Shown here piece by piece: positions 12,265 through 24,948 of a stretch of 64,000 nt of DNA. Where the stretch lies: the NCBI GenBank assembly GCA_037976565.1, contig CP137675.1:23702629-23766628 (forward strand). Direction: 5' to 3'. A program made the position numbers and the translations under genes. This DNA is from Mesocentrotus franciscanus (taxonomy: Eukaryota; Echinodermata; Echinoidea; Camarodonta; Strongylocentrotidae). The notes beneath the pieces are model-generated. The model was not told where the DNA came from, made no database searches, and saw only the letters and a list, made by a program, of their open reading frames with translations. Position 1 is the stretch's first letter, and each line of letters opens with the position of its first letter.

Positions 12265-12305
12265 AAAACAACTACCGGTATGCCTCTCATAGTATATTAT
12301 ATCTA

Positions 12306-12421
12306 TATTATCGCCCTTTGATTTTCAACCTACATGTACATGTACAGTATGTACTAGTAACTCCAATATCTCACATTATTGCCCTTTGATTTTCAACCTA
12401 CATGTACATGTACTAGTAACC
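12306..12421 (+). repeat. 62-bp tandem unit, two copies, with relatives at 10.46 and 11.45 kb
   Basis: GCCCTTTGATTTTCAACCTA followed by CATGTACATGTAC and CCAATATCTCACATTATT repeats from 12312 to 12374. Diverged single units lie at about 10452-10510 and 11452-11505, on either side of the hAT-like element. Confidence 0.65.
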
Positions 12422-12632
12422 TCCAAATTTAATAAGAACCTCAATTTACAACATTTCACATGTACCTGTACATGTACATAGAGATTGATCATTGATTGCT
12501 ACTACACCACTTTGAAGGTACACGTACATTGTACAAGCATAACTTGATCCAAAACTAATGAATTATTAAAGTTAGTCAATCTACAAACATGTACACTTGA
12601 GCATACATGTGCATGTAAATGTACACAGGTGC

Positions 12633-12658
12633 ATACATGTACATGTACATGTACATGT
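12633..12658 (+). repeat. (ACATGT)n tract, example of a window-wide motif
   Basis: Four tandem ACATGT copies. Shorter GTACATGTACATGTA tracts occur dozens of times across 1-24 kb and in many other places; the motif is self-complementary. Confidence 0.9.
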
Positions 12659-12897
12659 TAATAAGTAATCGTTTCTTCTTCATATCTAGAGAAGTGAAAT
12701 TGAATTATTCAAGTCAGGCCTAAAAATTGAGACTCTTTTTTGTTGAATGACTATTGCACCTTAAATGATATTGATTTCATTTTGTCTTGTTTAAAAAAAA
12801 TTAAACATTGACTTGATTTCACACCTACATGTATCTGACACTGTAGACTCGGCATGGATGAGATGATTGGTATTTATTCAATATTTGTGTAGCTTAC

Positions 12898-12985
12898 CTT
12901 CTAGAAGATCATGAGCAAAACCAGGATCGAGCAGAGTCATCTTCATGAATCGAGACAACATCACATGTTTATCCCGCTCCTCCAT
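12898..12985 (-). CDS. OTUD7: OTUD7/Cezanne-like deubiquitinase, coding exon 1 (UBA domain)
   Basis: First coding exon of a minus-strand Cezanne-type deubiquitinase (88 nt, 29 codons plus one base). The peptide starts MEERDKHVMLSRF and ends GFAHDLLEG once joined to the next exon. This matches the N-terminal UBA fold of vertebrate OTUD7A/B in length and in the LLEG turn. The start is the ATG at 12985: it gives an N-terminus one residue longer than the human one as I recall it, and an in-frame stop lies about 50 bases upstream. A pyrimidine-rich acceptor-like TCTAG just upstream suggests a 5' UTR intron. The donor is GAAG/GTAAGC. The promoter and 5' UTR exons were not identified. Confidence 0.85.
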
Positions 12986-13532
12986 GGCAATGGTGTCTCC
13001 TAGACAGGATGGGTCAGGGGCAGGAGAATCTTAGAGTCTTTGAGGATATCTTTGTGGCAATTCTTTGATGCACCCTTAATCATATCCCACTTGGTTTCAT
13101 TCTACAACTTTCAACAATACAGGCACCCAATGTCAAACAGCACCTCAAAAAGTGGCTTCAGACTGGAGAGTAATGGAATGCCGATTCCCTTTCTCTGGAC
13201 ACAGGCAAAATCCAATACAAGATCCTGGAAGGGTGTTCGCCGGCATGTGCCGTCGAGCGTCTGATGCGATAATGAGCTTCCGTCTTCAAATGTGACACGC
13301 TTTTGTTTCAGACCATGCTACAGCGAGAGGTCACTTGGGTTTACATGTAGCAGTATCAGAATCAGTGAACTTCCTTCTTAGTGTTGTAGCAAGGTCCTGG
13401 CATTGTTGTTATCAGGTTGCTACATGTACCTTGCTTCAGGATAACTTGTGCAAGTGCATCTGATCTCTAAGGGGTCAGTGATTACGTCAGGAGGGAAATT
13501 ACCACTGAAATTGACCTGTACATGGACAAGAA

Positions 13533-13730
13533 AGTAAAAAAAGAGAGAGAGGAAGAGATAGATGGAGAAGAGAGGGAGAAGGGGAAAAGAAAGATGGAGA
13601 AGAGAGAGAAGGGGAAGTAGAAGAGAAGGGGAAGTAGAAGAGAGAGAGAGAGGTGGACGAAGAGCGGTGGAGAGAAGAGAGGGAGAAGAAATAATAGAGG
13701 AGAGAAGAATGGAACAGGAAGAAACAAAAA
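13533..13730 (+). repeat. GA-rich low-complexity tract
   Basis: Imperfect purine tract of GAGAAG, GGAGAAG and GAGAGAGA, just upstream (minus-strand sense) of the OTUD7 start-codon exon. ORFs on both strands here are compositional. Confidence 0.85.
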
Positions 13731-16700
13731 GGAAATATGAAGTTAGTGAGACTTAATAACACAGTCATGTACTCATCAAATGGCCCTCATGAGTCAACTC
13801 TGGAAAGGCAATGTAAACAAACCTCCATAACATCATGCATATTAAGCGGGCATTCACATACAGGCCCCTGCAATAAGTATAAATTCCAAGGATACATGTA
13901 CTTTGTCTTGGTTGATATTTAAAGATGTTTTGTCCCTTTTGCGGACCTAAAACCTGAAGTTCCAAGGATCCAGTGGTATTGAAGAGGTAAATCATTAGGA
14001 ACCTCCCAACAAAAGGCCCAAATGGAATCTGGCTTTGAACAAATAAATTTTGAATGTTTAATTCCGGATATTTATTTTCTAGACTCGAAAAATATTACTA
14101 CGTAATTCAAATTTAATTGGACCATTATTTCTGATGATTTGAGAATACAAACTGTATGTAGCTTCCTCTGTGGCAATATGAAGACGGCGCTACATTGTAG
14201 ATTTTCATTTCTTACAAAGAAGTTTCAGAAACTACAGTATGACTAAAATTTCACACATGATATCTGAAGGATATATATTCTAAACACTTGCAAAGTTTCA
14301 TGGAGCTTGCACAAGTCTGCAAAAGGGACCACAGTATACTGCCTATAAATCTGTATGATTTATCTAAATCTGTACACAGCACTGGAATGTTGCATACTAA
14401 TTTGCAATACTTATACACATGCATGTACATATAGCCTCACATGTATTATCCAATGTACATGTATTGTAGCAGAGTAGCAAGTTATGCTTTCTCTAATTAA
14501 ATTTATTTAATCAGACTTGGGGTTCATGCAGGGATTTTCCTCTGGTGTAAATGTCAATAAAGTCACTATGCATCGGAAGTAAACGAGGCAGCCATGCAAG
14601 CAGACATCACATTTTAACATAATTGCCAGAGTTCAAAACCCTGTCCAATGATGATGAAACAAGAAAAGCTTGGTTTTGAACGAAAAGTACAATTTAACGA
14701 GTCATTTATGTAAACATATACACTTAATACATGAACATGTACATATTAAGGGCCATTGGGAATTTCAATGTCCATGAATGACTGTAGAAATGGTCTATTT
14801 AAAACATTTTCAACACAATTCTCCTTTAATATTAATAACTCACGAATGATTCAATTACGATAGCAATTTACACAATGTCAACAAATTTGTTAATTATACA
14901 AGATACAATACAAATACAAATGAAGTTTGAACTTTAAACAACGTAATCTTCTTCATGTATGAACTTGGGGAAAAATTTGCTTGGGAGTATTCTGAATAAT
15001 GTACTCATTACCTTCACCGACATACATTACCGAATTTCCCATACCTGTATCAAAAACCTAATCCTACATGTTATCATTATTATTTATTTGACCAATCATA
15101 AAAACCACAGATACAAAACAATGGCAAGAGACAAATACATAATGAAAATATGAAAGAATAAGAGTGGGAAAAACTTAAAAACTTAACAGCTTGAGACAGA
15201 TACATACTGTAGTCATGACCAACCCAACAAAGAACACTTATGGTGCATTTACATGTAAATGTATAAGGATCATTTGAAATACATGTACATGTATATCCAA
15301 ACAATTTACGGCATTGTCTGACATTTTAACAAGGAAAGGGTAGGAAGTAAATACTTCTCGCAATAAATTACTCACAGTTATTTATATACCAGTAAAACAG
15401 CAATGGGCAAACAGAGTTTACAAGTATCACTCTAAACACTTACATGTACATATGTAAGTTGATTTAGGAAATGTGAGTTAATAAAAAAAACTTAGTGTAC
15501 ATGTACAGTACAGTTGTAGATGTTGATGGGGTGATCACGGTCATATCATGAAAGTGAACTTCAAACCCAGACAGCAGCCCAAGTCCAAACTCTAAATAGT
15601 TAATCTTTGACGAAATAAAGTTCAAAGAAAATGATGCAGAAGCACCTGTCCCAGCAGCACAGAAAAGATGTACAGTTTAACTAGATTATTCATACCCTTA
15701 CCCAGTTTTATAACTTTTGAAGTATGTACAAAATTAATTTTTCTGGTGTTTATGTTTCTGAAGGCGACATATCAAAGCTTCTATGTAAAAGTATTTAACA
15801 AAGGCCCTAATTCAACCAGTCCACCTTTCATTCTTGAGTTATAAAATACACAAAAAACATCAAATTTACAAGGGGTATGAATAATTTAGTTTTAACTCTA
15901 CATTTGTGAATGTACATGTACATGTACAGTACATAAACTGAATGTCCATGAGACGGACAATGAACTTGACAAGTCTCGTTCATTATCGTATTGTGACTTA
16001 ACCGGCATCTAGTGTACAATACATGTACAGTACATGTACATGTATATTCACTAATGCAATCGCAAACATGTATTATTTGTATACAATGTACATGTCATTA
16101 TAATTACAAGTCAATAAGAACAAATATAGAAAACAAAGCTCATGCATTTGGCATTTGATTTGTCATTGTAATCCAAACTTGCTGTATGACCTGTAGGGAA
16201 ATAAAGAATGCAGTGCATAATGAAATGATTGAAAGACATTTGTACATTTAACATTCCAAAGTCAGTTCTTAGTTCTTACCACTATTCCATTAACCACATT
16301 CTGTGAAAGACACTCTGCAAGTCTGCCTAAATCTGTACTTCTCATGTGTACATGTATTTATAAATGGAACTTCACTTTTAAATGGTACAGATTGATGCTA
16401 CATGTATCTGTTACAACACACACAAAATAATGCCAGTTAACATTTAATATTGTAGTTTGCCAACATTCCTCCTTCATTGTTAGGGTCTTGGGATATAGAA
16501 TTTATTGTCAAAATTGTCAAAAGAGGGAAAAAAGACAAGAGGGAACACACACACACACCCACAAAGAAAACTGGGATGTACTGTACCACAATGAGACGAT
16601 GAGCTACATGTACATGTAGATGAAAAGTGTACATGTACATTTCACACGAAAAATGAATATTTTCACAGTTGGTCGAGTTTAAGGAATGATTCTGTTCCGC

Positions 16701-17334
16701 TATGACCGCAAGGAATGGCATCATACAATAGACACTCAGGGGACGGTACCATGGGTAAACATAAAAAGAAAAGCTGCACTAAAAATGTACAAATTGAACC
16801 TTTCTCATACAAGCTAAATGTAAATACCAGTAGTCATTGCCTTGAAGTGTACGATAGTTTGATTCAAACAAGGATATTTCTGGTACTGTGTATTCCTAAT
16901 GTACAACTGGACTAGAAGGTCTGAAAGGAAGCACATCAAGTTTGCAACTTCCTATGATTCAGAAACTTTAATAAGAAACTTATGGATCATGAAGTACCTG
17001 AGGGTTTTTTCTTCAATAGGATCTACACGTACATGTATGTACATATGTACATGTAGTTACACAATGCACAATGTGTACAAAATCAAAGTATATACAAGTA
17101 CATGTATGTATTTTTACTTGTAGTCATGATCATCATCAAGTGCCAGGTCGTTAAAGGTGTTACAGACATCGGCAGTCATGGCCCTCCATTACTGTCTATT
17201 ATTTTATTATTCTTAAAAAGCTGGTATTGCTGATTTCATTTTTGGTTGTCTATTTGTGACAGACTTTGTAGACCTGTGAGGCGTTGCCTTCCCCTGCCTC
17301 TCTTTCCAGCAATCTTCCCTATTACAGTCAAACC

Positions 17335-17390
17335 TGTCTATTAAGGCCACCCAAAAATGTCCTCATTGTGTACCAGTTGTATTAAAGATG
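17335..17390. mobile_element. Partial copy of the CAGTCAAACCTG MITE
   Basis: CAGTCAAACCTGTCTA preceded by TA, followed by sequence resembling the left end of the 23.26-kb element (GGCCACC, then a purine-rich stretch). No right terminus is recognisable, so this is a truncated or decayed copy. Confidence 0.55.
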
Positions 17391-18145
17391 CATACTGTAA
17401 ATCAGCCATATCTGAATGACACGCCCATTGATTTTTCAATGAATTGCAGAGTAACTATTTGAAGTGAATGGAAAAATTGAGGTTACCAGTCATCTACACA
17501 TGTGTAGATGCAATGTATGTACTGTATATGGCTTATTCATGATCTCTCACCTGCTTGACATTTAATTTAAAAGGAAAACTGTATACATTAGGCATGCAAA
17601 GCCAATATATATTGAGGAGATCAGGCTGTAGGAAATCAATTTCTTGGGAAGAAAATAAGAACTTGTGACACCAAAAACTCATGACTGAGTTCAAAGTTTT
17701 TTCACTCTCTGAGATAGTGATCTTTAATGACCAAAAGTGCCAAGACATTTCATGTTTAATAGTCGTCTGATTTTATGATTACCGGTTTATGTTATATCTT
17801 CCATGCATGTTTCTATATTTTTGCTTTTATTCAAAAGTAAGTTACGTTGCATGGAGATGGCCTTACATGTAAATAGAACTAAATTGCTATTTGCACATGG
17901 TAAAGGCAGCAAAGTTTTTTTCTTCTTATACCATACATGTAAATACATGTAATGTCTATAAAAAGTAGAATATAATGCATAGTAAATTACTCATACAGGT
18001 TTCCCTGCATTCTATGACAGTTCTGTGACTTCTAATCTTTAAAAAAAAAGTGGATTTCAAGTAATAGATTATTCAGAAAAGTCACGTAACAGGTTCACAC
18101 TATACTTGTACTTCCTGGATCATCATTACAGATACATGCCTGGCC

Positions 18146-18150
<5 letters not shown>

Positions 18151-18236
<86 letters not shown>
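18151..18236 (+). repeat. (GA)n microsatellite
   Basis: About 40 uninterrupted GA dinucleotides. Confidence 0.95.
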
Positions 18237-18237
<1 letters not shown>

Positions 18238-20225
18238 TAGGGGGGAGAATTCACACAGCCAACTGTTATTGAATACAGTGGCTAGAACTAGCAGAGCCCA
18301 CTTGACATAAATTTGTCATCTCTAAACCCGTACATTGTGTACATTGTATGTATGATCATGTGACCTCTGGAAGTCAACAAGCATCCATCAAACTTCACAA
18401 CTATTGCAGTTCAAGGGCGTTCACCATAATACACGCCCTTCACCTAACCAATTTATTGACAATACATGCAATGATTTAAAAAGTAGTTCTACAAATGACA
18501 ATGCGTAGACATACACGTAGACCTACATGTACATGTACAATGTCCAGTGCACAACTGCATTATGTGACTTTTATTTTAATACGTTGCTCTGTATCACAAG
18601 ATTCTACATTTCCAAGTACAACTGTACATGTACACTGTACAACATTACATTCTGTATCTAACACAGCGTATAAAGTTTGTAAATTTGAAGAGATTGAATA
18701 TTATAGTCCAGGGAATCTACAGGTTGTTTTTGGTATTAATTCTTAAAACATATTCTTTAGCTTTGTTATGGGTTTACCAGATATGCCTACTGTAAGTAGT
18801 AAGTACATGTATATGCCCTAATGAATACATGATCTTGATTCGGCATTTGCAGCTGAGTTATCCATTCATTTACCACTGTTTAATAACACAAACAGTGACT
18901 TCGTTCGAAAAATTAAATACATACATACATTTGATAGGTTTCAAGTTGGTAAAAGTAAATAAGGCTACAACATGTATGCAAAATACAGAGTACATATACC
19001 TTGTACAGGTAATGTAGTACAGTAGGTGTTTTTTGAAAAAAAGAAGCAGTTCTTTACACAAATTACTTACTTTTATACTGTTATTTTTCAAATTATGCCT
19101 GCACACATACATGTATATATACATGTAGAACCAAACCCTCCAGTCATCTCTTGCATACCATTCCTTTTGCTTTTATTTATTATTTACTCATGTGTTAGGA
19201 ATCCCACTGAAGGGTGCGTTCACTGCGTTGACAGGGAACAAATATTTTCATGAGGCTAAATTATGGAATGTCCATGAAATCTGTAAGTGCTTTGGGAAGA
19301 CTTTCTACCAATATGTACTGTACACTTTACTTCAGAGTTAATTTCCAATGTTCATGAAGGTTTGTCCCAGAACCTTGATCAAATATTTACAAGTAGATTT
19401 CTCTGTGTTATGCAGACTCAAGTCTAGTCATGGAATGTGATATATTGTACCATTTGCATAAGGTAAGCAGTTAAATGCCTACTGCATCTATTTCTGGCCA
19501 TGATTATAGACCAACGTATACATATACAGTACATGTACATGTAGGATGACATCACTAAATTGCTTCTGCAAATCAGACCAGGGAAGTGTCCTATCCAACC
19601 CATTATAAAAAAGTCCAATATACTTGGATTAACCTGACCTACATACTACATGTAAGTACCTACAGTACATCTTGGCTACATGTAAATTACACCAGTGGTT
19701 CCAGTCCCAGGTATGTTTTATCCTGTACTGTGCAAGTACTGCCAAAACTAGAAATCTCAAATTCATTCACACAAGGAAAAACTTCAAAGGAATACAGAAT
19801 TCATGTGACAAAATTCATTCACCTGTTACCAATAATTGTATTTCAATAGTCAGCAAGCAAATTGCGTATATTACATGTACGTGTTGTTAGGTAGCTAGGG
19901 CAAGTCATAATGTTTGTCCTATCTATCAACAAATAATTTATGTATTTTGAATTCTGACTATTGAGATATATTTATTCATAACAGGTGAATGAAATAATTC
20001 ATGTGAGGCACTTCACAAAGGATTATGCATAAATTTGATTACATGAACTGTACATTACGATAACATCCTATTGCAAAAGTTTAGTGTTGTGTGACTTGTG
20101 TCAATTGTGATTCAATTATTTCACAGTACAGGCTGTACATACATGTACATGTATGAACTTTTTATGAAAGTTCTGGTGTTACAGTAATCATACATAACAG
20201 AGTGAGTACATACATACATGTACTG

Positions 20226-20302
20226 AGAGAGAGAGAACGAGAGAAAGAGAGAAAGAGAACGAGAGAAAGAGAATGAGAGAAAGAGAAAGAGAGAGAGAGA
20301 GC
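20226..20302 (+). repeat. GA-rich microsatellite with GAAC/GAAA interruptions
   Basis: GAGAGAACGAGAGAAAGAGA units over about 75 bases; the minus-strand 126-aa ORF crossing it (SLSLFLFL...) is compositional. Confidence 0.9.
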
Positions 20303-22762
20303 TATCTACATTCAAAAGAGGAAATGCAAGATAATGTCCCATTAAAAAAGAGACCAACCTGATTATGTAATTGGTAAGTCTGAGATAAAAGTATCTCTTA
20401 CAGTGTACATGTATGTAGCAAAAGCTTTTGAAGAATAATTCCCCAACAAAACAATGAATTTGAACATACACTACCTGTACACTAGATGTTTGTACATACA
20501 ATGTACATGTACATCACATATATATAATCAGGTAGACTATCATTATCAACTTGACTTCTTATAAATGGGACAAAAATCTTGCACTTGCCCTTTTTAATGC
20601 AAATGGTTTATATTTGAAATATCGATCAGGTGGACAAAATTTGGTGCTCCCTGTATGTACATTGTACCTGTTAATCACTTAATTAGAAGAAAGCAAACAC
20701 AACATCAACAACAAACAATACCAACAATAACAACATGGAGTGGAGATTAACATGGTGTGGAGATTAACATTGTGTATGTATGTGTAGCTCTGGGGAGCAT
20801 TAAACGAGCCCTGAAAATTACAAACTTGCTTTTGTAATAAGCTCATTTGTAGAAAAGCAGAAAAATAAGAGAAACAGAATGGCAAATTTTTGGAATAAAT
20901 CGGACCAATACCTAAGAAAGTTGTAAATGTTTGAAATATGAGATCGCTAAATCTATGCGAATCTCAATTTGGCAATTTGGTTACTGGATTGTAGAAGTCA
21001 CGTAGTCTCTCCAGTTTGTTGTGTACATACACAAATATCATTAAGTTCTATTTTTTCTCCTAAGTGCCTTCTCCCCTGGGGCACTACTCAACATATATTA
21101 TGGATACTGGACAGCATATCATTATACAAATGTAAGTCCTCTAAACAAAAAGATCCTCCTGATTCATACATTTTGATAAAAATGTAATTTTTGTAATTTT
21201 GTGTGTTGGCACAAAGAGGAGAACTGTCTGCCTTTACATCACAGACACATTACCCATTTAGTCAATTTGAAAAGCCCACACCTAACTGTACATGTACATA
21301 TGATGTATAGTGATTACAACATTTAAAAATTCATAACTTTGTAGCTTTTTGTCCGATTTCATCCAAACTTTCACCACTCTCGCTTCTCCAATTGTGTTGC
21401 TTTCTTCTAGAGTAGTTTGTTGTTATCAAGGTTGGATTAATTCCCTTGAAATTCAAGCACTAAAAAAACAATTTAAAAAAAATATATATATACCCGGTAC
21501 ATTGCAAGAAAAGACTTTTCTGGAGAAAAGTATTTCTACGAAATTCTACCACTGTACATACAATATGTATAGTAGCCTATAAGCCTACAGTACATGCATA
21601 CGGTGCATGTATGTACATGTACATATGTACATTTTGTGTCTGTGCATTCACAACAAAATATTTTACAGATAGTAGGAAGCAGATACCCTGGCTGCAGTCC
21701 ATGCATGTACGAATAAATATAAACACTGCACAAATTTCAAAAAAATGCTTGCCATGCACAAGATACCGTACCCTGTCACCTATAAATACAGTATTGTTCA
21801 ATTGTTCATGTACTGTACATGTACAAACTATATTATATGACTGTATTGTTGAAGGCCTACAATCTGACTCAAAAGCAAAATACTGGGATGATTTAGATTT
21901 GGTGAGTGATTTACAGTAGATACAGTGTATGCCTGTATGGTCATATGGAAGGCTCCATAAGAGCTCCACAAAAAACAAACAAACAAAACAAACAAATCTG
22001 GTAAAACCGAAACAATAAAAAAACAAAATGAAATAAAAACAAAATTTAAATCAAATCAAAGAAAATAACAGAAGAGAAAACAAAACATGTATAAAGGCAT
22101 GAAAAACAAACGGCCAAAAATTAAACTGAAGCTCCAGTGAACAAACAAGTACTTTCTACACTGCAATTGACACATGTACATTAATACTCTGTAGGATGTC
22201 ATCTACATGTATAGTGTACACTATACTTTTGCGACCACATGAAATACACCTTCAGACATTACATTAGTGTACCTACATATAGACAAAATATTGCCTACTG
22301 TGTTTCTGGATGTTTTGGAAACGAAAGATGCAGCGTTAATCTCCAAAAGGAAATACTGACTAATCTGAAGTGACACATTCACAAACCGGCAAGTTCATTA
22401 AACGGATACAACAATTTCTACTCAGGCAACATGATATGCAGTCACAGTTATACATGTACATGTTCAAAGCAGTATGACTTTTACAGCGAGGGCATAAGTT
22501 ATGTCAATGTTTAATAAGCAACTATTAAAAAAGCAAGCATACTGTATTTGTAATAGAAGAATTTGCAACCTACTGCTACAGTGTACCGGTAGTATAAAAT
22601 ATGCTGAGCACTACAGTGTACATGTACATGCATGTACATATAAAAGTAGATTCTCCATTAAATCTAACGTATCATACGGTCGACAAAATACTTGATTTAC
22701 AATGTATGCTGCATGTTCATGAATTACATGTACAAAATATACAAATCAGGGAAAAAATACAC

Positions 22763-22932
22763 AGGGGCTCTGGGCAAATTCGCCCCCAAAATGCCCAAAA
22801 GAGCCCCCGAAAGTCATAAAAAAGCCCCCCAAAATGTGCATAGAGTTCAATGCAAAACAAATTAAAGAGTGTTATTTTCATGCAAACAAGCTTGAAAATT
22901 AGCCCCCAAAATGTTTTAAATATTTTTTTCCC
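22763..22932 (-). repeat. GGGGGCTC dispersed repeat, copy b (inverted)
   Basis: Reverse-oriented version: AGAGTTCAATGCAAAACAAA, AAAGAGCCCCCGAAAGTCAT and GGGCAAATTCGCCCCC. Part of the three-member family in this window. Confidence 0.75.
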
Positions 22933-22963
22933 TGATACAAATAAACAAGCTTTTTTTCTTCAG

Positions 22964-23009
22964 ATCAAGTGGGTAACGGCCGACTACACATATTACGGGG
23001 GCGACAAAA
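22964..23009 (+). other. Candidate 46-nt exon
   Basis: Preceded by an excellent acceptor (CTTTTTTTCTTCAG) and followed by a consensus donor (AAAA/GTGAGT). One frame is open, reading IKWVTADYTYYGGDK; the other two hit stops in or just after the segment. No neighbouring exon of a matching gene was recognised. It could be a chance pair of splice sites. Confidence 0.3.
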
Positions 23010-23257
23010 GTGAGTCATTTCCCTGTGTTGCTAATTGAGTAATCAACAAGTGCAGGGAAGGTCCTGTTTCAAAGGTAATGGTTCTGAATGCGTCTGGCTT
23101 CAAGAAAGAACACACCAAAAGTTTTAAACAACAAACAAGCTAGAAAAGATACAAGTATAAATCCTGTAATGACTTTTCATTTCATTTCATTTCAAGCTGT
23201 AAGCTTTACATTTATACATGCGCATGTTGCGTTACACGTACATGTAAGTAAATTGTA

Positions 23258-23430
23258 CAGTCAAACCTGTCTACAGCGACCGCCCAAGGGAAACACAAAA
23301 AGTGGTCTTTGTAGACAGGTGGTCTTTGTAGACAGGTTCCTTTAGTATATGTTTCAATGAAAAACCATTTTCAAGGGAAACAAAAAATGTGGTCTTTGTA
23401 GACAGGTGGTCACTAAAGCAGGTTTGACTG
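23258..23430. mobile_element. Tc1/mariner-type MITE with TA target duplication
   Basis: A 173-bp element bounded by CAGTCAAACCTG and its reverse complement CAGGTTTGACTG, with TA on both sides (23256-23257 and 23431-23432). The inside repeats the phrase GTGGTCTTTGTAGACAGGT several times. No coding capacity is present. A partial relative starts at 17335, also preceded by TA. Confidence 0.8.
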
Positions 23431-24085
23431 TATTGCAATTTTTCAAGGCAAAGGAAAGTTTTGTGAGTATATATCTCATGGAAGGTTGAATGAAGATGTC
23501 TCTTTCCTAGAATTAGCAAATACTTCGAATGCTAATCTCAAAAGCAGTAATGTACATGCATTTGTACATGTACATGTACAGTTTATATGTACAGTACATG
23601 CACATCCTATTATTGATCAAGACATATGTCACTTGTGTACATACTGAATTCATAATTGTTATATTCATATCAATTATTTATAGAGGGGTTTTAACCTCAT
23701 TTCAGCCATTCTCTCCTTTGGATATCAAGATATGTGAATGAAAATAGAAACTAAAAACCTGCCTTTTATGGTATTCTACAGTACCTACATGTACATACTG
23801 TAGGTTCATTCACATCTCAGCCACGAGGTAATTACTTTAGTTTAGAGAAAATCTACAGATTTCTCATGGAATCATTCATTTATTTATACAGTGTATACTT
23901 TATTTTTTTATTAATTTTTGTTGGGAGGGGACGGGGGCTTAGACTACATGTACAAGTGAGAATGCACGCATGTTAACTCTACAGATTAATGGCACTTCTG
24001 TTTTGGTCTTCTGGGACCTATTATGTGCTTAAAATTGTGAGTTAGGAAGAGATGGAAAGTGATGCTAAGGCTGAGTTTACCCGAG

Positions 24086-24240
24086 ACCCCCCCAGGGAAA
24101 AAATTAATATTTATTTTTACTTTTCAAGCTTGCCTGCATAAAAATAACACTCTAAAAGTTGTTTTGCATTGACCTCTATGCAAATTTACGGGGGCTCTTT
24201 TGAGCATTTTGGGGCGATTCGCCCTGAGCCCCCGTGTATT
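24086..24240 (+). repeat. GGGGGCTC dispersed repeat, copy c
   Basis: Shares AAAATAACACTCTAAAAG, TTTTGCATTGACCTCTATG and GGGGGCTCTTTTGAGCATTT with copy a, ending in CGATTCGCCCTGAGCCCCCG. Confidence 0.75.
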
Positions 24241-24388
24241 TTTTTCACTGGACCCCCCCCTCCCCCACCCTAACACTAGCCGTAGCGCGGTGCTTGAAAT
24301 TAAGATTATGTATGATAGAGTGAAACTAAAAAAGCTCCAGACTAAAAGCTTCAGCCTCTGAATTTGACAGTTGTTTCGCTAAGAGTAA

Positions 24389-24948
24389 GACTACGTCTGG
24401 CTCCACTGACCGCCTATAATTTACAAAGACTGAAGTACATCGTACAAGTTAGTGACCCGGGAGGGGGTCACTCATACACAAGGGCTACCCACCCGTGTCC
24501 AACAACATCTGAAATGGATCGACCCTAATGGTTTGGTGTATCGCTCCTTTTCTAAAATGGACCTTAATAATGGCGTATCGCACCTTTTCTGAAAACTAAA
24601 TGACCCTAATGGCATATGTATCGCACATTTTCAGAAATGGACCCCAATGGCGTATCGCACCTTTTCTGAAATGGATCCTTTTTAAGAAAACGTTGAAACC
24701 TGTGAACCTGAAAAAGTACCCTTTTTATGTTTTTTGTGCGATCAGTGCTTGAAAAACACCCCTTTTTTGACGAAGCCGTATAGCTGAAAAAGACACCCTT
24801 TCGACGCTTTTTCTGGACGCGGTCCATAGCCAGTCATGTTGGGAGTGCCCCGAGTTTGTGAGAGCCAAAGGAGGTTACACAATGCAGTTTGTATGTGATT
24901 ACCGACCTCATCGCGCGCAGTAGCTTCAAGAAAGCGAGTTAGCTGAAA
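24389..24948 (+). other. Possible 5' exon/promoter copy A (interrupted)
   Basis: GACTACGTCTGGCTCCACTG at 24389, and GCAGTAGCTTCAAGAAAGC followed by donor-like GTAAGTC at 24949, match the 31926-32064 segment, which ends GACAG/GTAAGTCC. Splice donors at equivalent positions suggest duplicated untranslated first exons, but a dispersed repeat explains the similarity equally well. No ORF of note. Confidence 0.3.
24449..24866. repeat. Repeat of TGGCGTATCGCACCTTTTCT blocks inserted in a duplicated segment
   Basis: Multiple degenerate copies of GACC(C/T)TAATGG.GTATCGC.CCTTTTCTGAAA (24480-24680) are followed by AAAAACACCCCTTTTTTGAC-type sequence. It separates two parts of the segment that are contiguous in the related copy at 31.93-32.06 kb, so it is probably an insertion. 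Confidence 0.6.

Larger units (their letters stand above)
12986..22762. other. Upstream region of OTUD7, no gene recognised
   Basis: Simple repeats, ACATGT tracts and a MITE fragment in AT-rich sequence. A stretch at 13100-13260 looks weakly coding-like on either strand but has no recognisable family. This region may be the first intron or promoter region of OTUD7. Confidence 0.5.
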
